Below the pieces are notes generated by a model that searched no databases, was not told the DNA's origin, and was given only the letters and a program-made list of their open reading frames with translations. Positions 43,741-52,742 of a DNA stretch of 64,000 nt are shown piece by piece; position 1 is the first letter of the stretch; each line of letters starts with the position of its first letter. Origin of the DNA: Mrakia gelida (Eukaryota > Basidiomycota > Tremellomycetes > Cystofilobasidiales > Mrakiaceae); NCBI GenBank assembly GCA_024345305.1, contig BRON01000012.1, forward strand, positions 1,054,001 to 1,118,000. Direction: 5' to 3'. The translations under genes were made by a program, and so were the position numbers.

Positions 43741-45876
43741 CTACACCAAGATCGTCTCCCCTCCTCCCCAATCCTGCACTCTCAGCTTAGCAAGAAGCGA
43801 GAACGTGCTCGCTTGGGTCCCGACTACACACCGAAAACGCGAGAGTCAGTTCGAGGGGAGCGAAACCGAAGACGAGCAAAAAGGCGAAACACGACTCGAC
43901 TCACTCAGCGCTCCCGATTCCGAAAGCAACACCATATCTGGTTCGTCCGATGATCCAAAACCCAACCAAGCACGTTAGCTCTCTCTCTCCCTCCCCCTCC
44001 CCTCCCCTCTCTTCCCTCCCTGATCCCCTCCCCCCCTCGTCGAACTCACCAACTAGCGCAGGGTACCAAGCCCCCCTCTCCTCACTCGTCCTCAACTTCT
44101 CATGATCCACCCTCAACCACCCTTGGTCCTTCACTCCTTCCCACCACGTATCATCCGTTTCGTCCGAGAACACCAACACGGGTGAGGTGGCGAGGGTTGG
44201 GTGACGGGATTGGAGGGAGAGGACGTGTGGGAGGTAGGTTGACGGTGGGGTTCCTCGACCGAAGTCGCCGTGCCGGGCGTGGATGGAGATGTACTGAGGA
44301 GGAGTTGAAGTAGGGGGGAAGGGAGAGGGGGGAGGGTGGGGGAAGGAAAGAGGTGAGGGGGGTGGGACGAGGAAAGTAAAGCCAGAAATCGCGTTCGAGA
44401 CTCACCTTGGTCGAGGAGTCGCCGAGGACCTGCTCCTTGTACTCCTCTACGATCTTCAGCAGCGGCTGAGCGAACTTGAGGTGCGTTCCGACGAGTTTCC
44501 AAGCGGGCCAGGAGGTCTCCCAGCGTTCGTCGAAGGAGGTGGTGTAGAAGTAGTAGAGCTGTGAGGGCAGGGAGGGGGAGGAGACGCGACGGGGGAACGG
44601 GCGAAGAAGGAGTGCGAGAGTTAGCTCTCTCGCTCGATGATCGCGCGCTTCTCAAGAGGACGCAGATATTGGGTGTAGTTTGGTCGTACTAACCTCACTC
44701 CAACACAAAAACTGCCCGTCAGGCTCCCTCGGCGTCCACTCCTTAGCCCCTTCCACAGGTCTCATCCCAATCTCCCCTCTCTCCCACTTCTCCAACAGTT
44801 CCACATCATGTTCCCTCCTCTTATCTGCATCTGAAAGGAAGCCCACAAGTTCCTTCATCCTGTGGATATCCTCGATGGAAGAAGGAGAGGACCAAACATC
44901 GACTTCGATGGCCGATTCACCTGTCGCTTGATTTCCAGTGAGGGCTGAGGAGGGGATGATTCGATCGACGGAGTCACGAGACTCGTAGCAGGAGGCGCGT
45001 TCGAGGGGGCTTGATGGGACCTGGTGAGGAGGAGGAGGGAGGGAAGGGTGAGTTAGGGACGCGACGCAAGAGGGAGGAGGGATGGAAGAAAACGAGCTGA
45101 CTGACTTTGAGGTCCCTCCATCCGAGGGTAGGGTAGGAAGTGAGTTCCGCGTACTTCTTGAGATCGAAGAGCTCGTCCTAGCATCAACCCAAACCCATAC
45201 GAAAGTCAGTTTGAGCTCCAACGAAACGAAACGAGAAGCTCGAGATTGAACTCACAACGGGAAGACCAGCGTTCGACTGGGTATGCTCGTGGGCTCCCAG
45301 AGGCATGTGGCCAAAGTCACGAGTGAAGTCTGAGAGGACTGGTATACGATTCGACAGGCGAGAAACGAGGAGGAGGTTCATGGTTGCTATGATCTGAAGG
45401 AGAAGCAGACGCGAAGGAGAAGGAGGTGAGCTCGAAGGAAGGAAGGGCTGACGGCGACCGAAAGCTGCTAGCGAGACTGAAGGGTGACTACGAACTTGGT
45501 TTGCTAGCCCTGCTCCTAAGCCTATGGACATGTAGTTGGTTCCTGGGATGAGAGCTTGTCGGAAGGAGGGGCTGAAGAAGACGAGGAGAGAAGGGGAGGA
45601 AAGGAGGTGAGCTCGAGCTCGTCGGTACCCTTCCTTCTCTTTCGCTTTTTTCCGCAAGACTCACAAAGGCGCTGAGGAGTTGATGTACTCGTCTCTATTC
45701 ATGTCCGATATCCGTAAACCTCCGACTTCCGGCAGAGGTGCTGAGGAGGAGAAGAGAGGCCATAGGGAGTGAGGACCATGGAGGGACGTGTCGCCGTCGA
45801 GGAAGGTCCAGGCGGCTGAGAGGATCAGCGTCAGGAGGAGGGGGAAAGTGAGGAAGAGGGGGAGTCGACGGGCCAT
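43741..45876 (-). CDS. Fucosyltransferase-like type II membrane protein
   Basis: A probable Golgi glycosyltransferase of the large basidiomycete O-fucosyltransferase-like group. The N-terminus has a short cytosolic MARR and a membrane anchor (LPLFLTFPLLLTLILSAAW). The luminal part shows GTNYMSIGLGAGLANQ (the usual acceptor-side start), NRIPVLSDF, DELFDLKKYAEL, LKFAQPLLKIVEEYKEQVLG, then TKYISIHARHGDF, which matches the HxRRGD-type nucleotide-sugar motif. VLVFSDETDDTWWEGV follows, and DMVLLSESGALIGTQASTFS with LLAKLRVQDWGG completes the C-terminal fold, ending GETILV. The start at 45876 is chosen to place the anchor at the N-terminus; in-frame ATGs lie upstream. Nine or so exons. Substrate is unknown. 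Confidence 0.83.
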
Positions 45877-46233
45877 CCCAATCCACGTCGAGAGGGAGGA
45901 GAAGGGGAAGAGCGCGAAAGAAAGAAAAGAAGGTCGTGGGCAAGGGAGAGGAAGGGAGGGAGGGAAGGCTGAGCTTGTCGTCCGGCAGGGTCCGAATCGC
46001 CTCATGAGGGAGGTCTCGAGCGAGAAGAAGGTTCTACACGATCCATCATCATCATCTCGTCCACCTTCCGTTCTTCTACTCTTCTCCCAGTCCACTCCTC
46101 GTATACATCTTCACCTTCCCTCGCAGAAAACCCCCAGCAAACGCCTCCTCTGCTCGCTTCGTTCACTCGCTTGGACCCGAGCCTTCTCCCCGCCACTTCA
46201 CTCCTCTCTCCCTTCTCCCTCTCACCCACCAGC
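45877..46233. promoter_or_regulatory. Divergent promoter, fucosyltransferase-like / NBR1
   Basis: A 357-bp interval between two divergent starts. The plus strand is purine-rich to about 46020 and C/T-rich after it, so two leaders meet here. No gene is seen. Confidence 0.5.
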
Positions 46234-49200
46234 ATGCCCTCCTCTTTCACGATCAAGGTCGCTTACGGCTCGCTCATCAGGAAGATCTCCATCAACGACG
46301 GAACCTTCCCTTCCTTCACTCGTCTCGCAGAGAAGGTCAGTCCCAACTTGACCTTCTCATTCGCTGCCTCGCTTGCCCTCCCTCTCATCGCTGACGTCCT
46401 CTCCACCTCTTCTCCGTCCCCTTCTTCTCTCTACTCCTCAGATCCGATCCGTCTTCCAGATTCCATCGCACCTCCAGATCTCTGCTCAGAGAATCATCTA
46501 CTCCCCTGACGGATCTGGTCAGATCCTGATCGCTTCCAAGGTCGAGACCGACAAGGAGTGGAAGGACGCTCTCGCCCAGTGGGGGTTGTACGGAAAGCCT
46601 CTCCCTGCTAAAGGTTCAATGAGGATGACCATCGTCGCTACTCCTGTACGTACTTCTATCCCCTTCGAGTGTCCGAAAGAAGTCTGCAGAAAGCTGACGA
46701 ACTCGCTCTTTCCACGTCGACGCTTCCTTCGTTCCACTCCTCCCACCGCAGCTCCTCTCCTCCTCGTCCGACTCTATCCCTGATCTCGTCGAAGTCACTG
46801 TCGAGAACGGAAGGAAGCCATTCAAGAGGACCGTTTCAACCTCGGACTCCATCCCCGATCTTATCGAGGTCAAAGCCATCCCTGGAACCAAGAAGACCCT
46901 CTCCCACTCCTCCTCCACCGCGACCCTCAAGCCAAAGCACAAGTCCACCTCCCCCTCCTCCAGCCTCTCCCAAACCCTCTCCTCCACCCTCGAGTCGTCC
47001 CTCAAGACCCTCGAAACCCTTCGACGACTCTCACCTCCCACCTCTACTATCCCTCTCGCCTCCCACACCCACAACGCGACCTGCTCTCACTCCCACTCGG
47101 TCAAGTCCGCGGCAGCGCAGCCTGCTTCCACCTCGCTCACCAAGGAGGATCTCGCGAACGCTCTTACTTCTACCAAGGACGAGATCAAGGCCATGATGAC
47201 CACCTTCCTTCAAGCCTACGTCGGGAAGACCGCCGAGAACATGGGAGGAGGAGAGGACGAGATCGAGAGGAGCGTTCCGGGAGCGTTCGAGTCGTCCTTC
47301 TCCAGAGCTCGAACTTCGGTCGCTTCGCAGGTTCCCGTCGTTGCGAGCGGAGAGGAGAAGGAGCTGGAGATCTGGTTCGACAGGGAGGGAACGAAGATTC
47401 AGGTCTGGTGCGATGATTGCGGGAAGAGGGTCGGAGGATTGAGATTCAAGTGTCTCGACGTGAGTGTCTTCGTCCTTCCCTCTCTTTTCTTCCGCCCATC
47501 TCATTACCAGCTGACTTTCTCGCTCTCTTCTGCTTTTTTCAGTGCCCGAACTACGATCTCGTAAGCTCTTCTCCTTTCTTTCCCTTCTCGCCCTCTCCTC
47601 CGACCTCGCTGACGCGTTCGCGTTCTTGTCCTCCTCCCTCTCGTAAAGTGCTCGACCTGCGTCCCCTCCGTCTCGACCACCTCCAAGCACCCCAACCAAC
47701 ATCGATTCCAGCTCGTCGCTCACCCTCTCCTCGCCGCGCACCTCGACACCGCTCCCCAAGTCGCCATCACTCCTCCCGTCGTCGTCGTCGCAGCTCCTGC
47801 TCCCTCTCCCGCTCCCGTCGTCGCCGCCATTCCCGTTCGGCACAACGCGTCGTGCGATTTCTGCAATACGATGATCGAGGGAGATAGGTACAAGTGCCAG
47901 GGATGCCCAGATTTCGGTATGTTTCTCTCAACTGTCTCGAGGGAGAGATGCGTAACGAAACTGACCGAGCCTTCCCTCGCGTTCAGATGCCTGCGACGCC
48001 TGCTTCAAGTGAGTCTTGCCGCAACGTTTTCTCGTTCTCTCGGCGACATAGACTGACTATCTCGTTCTCTTTCGCTTTTCCAGGATCACCGGAGAGCAGC
48101 ACCCCCACCACGCGTTCGTCAAGATCACGACTCCTTCCGATTACAAGGTGAGTTATTCTCCTTCCTGCGTTTCCCTCGAGCTGAAGTTGACCACCTTCTT
48201 TCTTCTTGCATATAGTCTGTTCGAGCTCTTCCCAAGGCCTATCACCGAGGAGTCGTTCGTCCCTCTCTCTCCTCCTTCGTCTCGTTTCTTCGTCGACGCG
48301 CGTCTGACCTCTTTCCCTCGTTCTTCTCCTCCAGATCTGCGACGGCTGCGACGGAAACATCGTTGGAGCTCGATACAAGTGCGTTCATCCGAACTGCCGA
48401 GACTTCGATCTCTGCGAGAACTGCGAGGCCGCTCCTATCCCGAGGCACCCGATCCACCACCCTCTCCTCAAGCTCAGGGTTCGTTCTTCCTTCTCTCTCT
48501 TCTTTTCCACCTCTTCCCCTTGAACTTTTCGCTGACTTCCGTCCTCGTTCCTACCTCACAGATCCCTACCGACTTCGATGCCGTCTCCTACTTCGACGAG
48601 GACGAGGTCAGGCAACCTCAGGCGTCGTCGTCGACCGCTCCATCGCCTCGAAACGCGTCGACTCCTCAGCCTCAGGCTAGCGCTTCGTGAGTGTCGACCT
48701 CTTCCTCCCGACATCCTCGACTTGTGACGCTGACCTTCGTTCTTCTCTTGCAGTCCCTCGGTCTTCCGAACTCCTCCCACCACTCCCGCCGTCGTCGAGG
48801 AGCCCGTCGCCGTCTCTGCCGTCGTCGAACCTCAGCAGTTGATGACCCAGATCACTCCCTCCCTCCTCTCCACCTCTCGAGCTCCCTCCTTCGTTGCCGA
48901 CCTCTCGGACGCTCAGCCCACCGCTCCCTTCGAGTTCAAGGAGGAGGAGGCTCTCGTCTTCGCTCAGGAGATCGAGATCAAGAAGGAGGAAGAGGAGTTG
49001 AAGACTGGACTTCACGCGAGGTTCGTCGAGGACGTCACCGTCAAGGATGGAGCGTCGTTCCCCGCTGGAGCTCTCTTCGTCAAGACTTGGAAGCTTAAGA
49101 AGTGGGTTTCCTCGATCTTTCTTTACCCGAACGACGTGTCTCGTTTCGAACGTTCAGTCGCTGACCTTCCCTCTTCCCTCCTCTTCCCCAGCAACGGAAC

Positions 49201-49857
49201 CACCTCCTTCGACCCCTCCACCGTCCTCCGATTCTCCTCCGGCGAGAAGCTCCACGCTCAAGGCGACTCGGTCGAGGTTGGATCCGTTCAACCTGGAGAG
49301 GAGTTCGAAGTCGAGGTTCAGTGCAAGGCTCCCGAGACCTCAGGACGATACGTCTCGTTCTTCAGGTTGAGGGACGACAAAGGAGATAGCTTCGGGGACA
49401 GGGTCTGGACTGAGTGAGTCTTCTTCTTCCTTTCTTCTACCCTCGCTCGCTTCGAGAGAAGCTGACCTTCTCGCTTTCGTCTCCTTCTTCCAGCATCGTC
49501 GTCGTCGACCCTTCCCTCCGAGCTCCCTCCACCGGCAACGGTTCCGGATCCTCCTCCATCTCCTCCTCCTCCATCATCATGCCCGCAGCTCCCTCCGTCG
49601 CTCCCGTCGCTTCCACCATCGCCTCCACTCCCTCCATCCCGGCGGTCAGCAACAACAACTCGACCGCTTCGACTCAGAGCAGCTTCTCCACTACCGACGA
49701 CGACGAGGCGAACAACACCGACGAGGGATCGGACATCGAGAGCATCGCGGATGGGAGTGAGATGAGCGCGTTTGGAGAGATTGAGCAGGGGGAGGAGTTG
49801 AGTGAGGACAAGGAGGGGGACGAGGAGTGGGCGGTGGTGCAGGATGAGAGGATGTAG
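46234..49857 (+). CDS. NBR1: NBR1-type selective autophagy receptor (PB1, three ZZ, FW)
   Basis: The start [20 protein letters not shown] opens a PB1 domain ([38 protein letters not shown]). After a Ser-rich linker come three ZZ zinc fingers: [17 protein letters not shown] with [28 protein letters not shown] with FDACDACFK, and [16 protein letters not shown] with FDLCENC. Then comes the NBR1 FW domain ([44 protein letters not shown]). The acidic tail ends [13 protein letters not shown], where WAVV preceded by acids fits an Atg8-interacting motif. Three ZZ fingers resemble fission-yeast Nbr1, but here a PB1 domain is also present. No UBA domain is seen. ZZ1 and ZZ2 use exons of 18 and 22 nt. 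The FW domain is duplicated in the short gene at 23421. Confidence 0.92.
47543..47560 (+). other. 18-nt microexon in NBR1 ZZ finger 1
   Basis: It encodes CPNYDL exactly, in phase 0, between TTTTTTCAG and GTAAGC. It supplies one zinc-ligand Cys and the conserved YDLC region of the ZZ finger; the next acceptor is AAAG rather than CAG. Confidence 0.85.
47987..48008 (+). other. 22-nt microexon in NBR1 ZZ finger 2
   Basis: It lies between GTTCAG and GTGAGT and encodes the DACDACFK segment with two ligand Cys. The join to [11 protein letters not shown] restores the ZZ consensus. Confidence 0.82.
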
Positions 49858-50295
49858 AGAAGGCGACGCGTTTTTCTCCCTGTTTCTCTTTCTTCCTTTC
49901 TTCCCCTTGACTCTTTCGTTCCTTCTCTAGCTCTCGATTCTCTTCTCTCGAACCTCTCACGACCCTCATCTCCTTCCTTCTGTTTCTCGTATGCCTAGCT
50001 AGTTCCGTTCTCAGTCTCGCTTCGTTTCGATTTCCTTGTAGGTTCCTCTTCGCGAGTGAACTCGTCCCCACTCTCCCTCGTCTTTTTTTTCGTTTTGATG
50101 TTTTTGACTCGCTTTGATCTTTTGACGACCATGATAAAACACGTGCTTTTGGACTAAACTGTCCATCCTGAAAATATGCAGCTTCTCGGACTTTGACCCC
50201 GAGCTCTCTTCCATTCCAAACGAAGACCGACCTCGAGCTTCGCGAGCTCACCTCGAACCATCAACTCCTCCTCCTTCCCCCACTTGTGTTCCGTC
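49858..50295. other. Intergenic: NBR1 3' flank and SET gene B promoter
   Basis: This 438-bp same-strand gap is T-rich in the first half, probably the NBR1 3' UTR, then C/T-rich before the SET start. No gene is seen. Confidence 0.4.
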
Positions 50296-51872
50296 ATGTC
50301 CTCCCCCTACCCCTCTTCCCTCATCGCTCCCCTCGATCCCTCCGGCGTCCGAAAGGGTCTCGTCGCCACCCAGAACCTCCTCGCTGGCACCCTCATCCCA
50401 GGAGAAGATCTCGTCTTTGCCATCCCTCTTCAGCGGATGTTCTCCCACCTCCAGAAGGATCCTCTCTCCTTCCTCGGCTCCCTCTCCTACGCTCAACTCA
50501 ACAGGTTCATCGCCGTTCCTCCCTCTCCGGACATCCTCCCTGCGAATCTCATCTTCTCGAGGATCGTACAGCTCGTCCCTACGACGTCCCTTCGTGTCTC
50601 AAAAGAAACGGAGGAGGGATTGGTGTTCCTCCATCTCCCTCGACTGGGAAGGGCGAAGCATTCGTGCGTTCCGAACGCTGTACTTTGTGCTCAGGAGGGG
50701 AAGAAGATTGGTGGGCTTTGTTTGTAGAGACGAGTGAAGAAGGTGTGCCAGAGAAGGAGAAGGGAGGAGGGAGGAGAAACGAAAGCTCACGACGACTGAC
50801 CTCTCCCCTTCTCCCCTTCCTCTCCCTCCCTTCAGGTCTCCGAATCATCCGACACATCCCCAAAGGCACCCAGGTCCTCATCAGCTACGTCGAATCAGTC
50901 GTCCCTATCCCCTTCAACCAACGTCAAGCCTTCTTGAAGGGAATCTTCCAATTCGACTGCACCTGCTCGGCGTGCGCTCGTCCTCCCCTCGAGAGACAGA
51001 GACTCGACGCGAAGCTCAACCGCTTCACGGACCTCATGAGTCAGTTCGACAGCAGAGGAGGGATCTCTGGTCTCCTCGCCAAAGGAGGACCGGAGATGCT
51101 GAGGACCTTCTTCCAATCCATCGTCGACCTCGTCGTCGTCGTCGTCGAGGAACCCTTCCTTCATCAGTCCGCTCTACTTCGTCTCCTCCGATTGGCGGCG
51201 TTCATTTCTTCCCTCTTCTTCAAGCCTGTTTTTGCCCTTGAGTGGGTGGGTCTCTTCGATCGATTTGGACGAATCCACGGACTCGAGCACGTTCAGTTCG
51301 CTGACCCTGAGAATCATCTCGCGCTCAAAGGGATCCCACCTGTGAGTGTCTTTCTCGTTTGCTTTTCACTTGTGTCCTCGAGCCGGAGACGATGATCTGA
51401 TCAGATTCTCGCTCTTCTTCCGCGCTTGTTGATCCACAAACAGCCTCAGCAACTTCGAGACCTCGTCGCGTCGCTCACCGCTCGACCTTCGACCTTCCTC
51501 CCTCCTCCTTCCTCCGCCGCTCCAATCTCCTCGAGCTCAACCCCGTCTACAACATCCACCGAGGAACCCTCGTCGTCGAAGGAGGCTCCCTCATCGGAGA
51601 AGGTCGTCGCGGGAGGAGCGAAAACGGACGCGTCGTCGTTGGCGGATCTCTCGACTCTCCCTCCTCTCCCTCCCAGCCCAGCTATCTCCCCGCCCGACTC
51701 CCCTCCATCCGACGCATCGGATCATCATATCCCTCTCGTCCCTTCCCTCGAACCTCTCGAACCTCCTGGACTCGCGAAGGGTCGAGCTTCATCTTCGGTC
51801 GCCGGCGTCGTCGCGTCGAAGCAGTCCGTCTCCTTCGTCGCTTCGGAGGTCGAGCACAGCGACTCAAAGTGA
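50296..51872 (+). CDS. SET-domain protein B (SMYD/Set5-like), paralogue of the gene at 20470-22097
   Basis: The start MSSPYPSSLIAPLDPSGVRK matches protein A residue for residue in pattern. SET landmarks: KGLVATQNLLAGTLIPGED, RAKHSCVPNAVLC, TQVLISYVESVVPIPFNQRQ and FQFDCTCSACARPP. A helical region and a Ser/Pro tail follow, containing PPLPPSPAISPP, IPLVPSLE and GLAKGRASSSVA, shared with protein A. Intron 1 opens at GTGGGC after GKKI (phase 1), with acceptor CTTCAG before GLRIIRHIPKG; intron 2 precedes PQQLRDLVASL. Both match the sites in A. As in A, the SET Asn is replaced by Lys (KHSC). It lies 438 bp downstream of NBR1 on the same strand. Putative protein methyltransferase; substrate unknown. 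Confidence 0.87.
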
Positions 51873-52742
51873 AGATTCAGTAGTAGAGTTGCTGGTGACG
51901 GGATGCAGGAGGGGGAGGAGGAGCAGAGGTGCTGCCCGAGCGAGGAGGGGACCGGTCAAGGAGGGAGGAGGGCAGACGCGATTGAATTGGTGGTGAGGTC
52001 TGGAGTTTTTCTGGATCTCGAGATATGCATGCTGTTCTCTATGCTTTCGACAAAATCACGTATTTCATCTCCTTCCCTACCTCTCTCATCTTTACCTCGC
52101 ACCACCAAGTTGAGCGAACGAGAAACGCAAACCCCGCTCTCGCCCTCGACGCGTCCGATCCTTCTCCTCCCCTCGGACAAGCCCAAACCAGGAAAGTAGC
52201 ATCAAGAAGTGTTCAAACAGATCTCTAGTACGTAGTTCGAACCTCACATCTCAGCCTCAACCTCGACGCAGAAAGCAAGAAAGAACAATCGGATCAAAAA
52301 CTCGAACGGCAGCTAGAAAGACAAAGGGCGGAAGAACGAGAACGAAGCAGTGCATTGTAGGTAAGTAGACTAGAAAGACAAAGGGTATGGAAAGTGAAAG
52401 GATTAAGGGGGCACTGCTGATGTGAAAAGAAAGGGAGAGAGTTCATGAAGGACGAAGCTAGAAAAGAGAAGAGAGAAAGAGAAGGGAAGAAGCGAGAAAG
52501 GGCGTTTCGAACGTGATGAGAAGAGAAGAGGCGAAAGAGATGAAAGAGAAGCTAAGGGCGAAAGTGGAAGGTGGAAGTGAAGACAGTAGATTGAGTGGAG
52601 ATTAACGACGTAAAGGAAGAGAAGGGAAAGGGAGAAGGGAAGAGAGAAGGCATGGACTCGTCGCGTCTCGTCTCGTCTCGTCGACCGAGTGTTTTGTTTT
52701 TGAGTTTTTGCAGGCTGGCTCGTCCGAGAAGGTTGGGTTTCA
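51873..52742. other. Convergent 3' intergenic region
   Basis: These 870 bp lie between the stop of SET gene B and the stop of the minus-strand disordered-protein gene. The right half is purine-rich on the plus strand, as in other minus-strand 3' UTRs here. No gene is supported. Confidence 0.4.
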
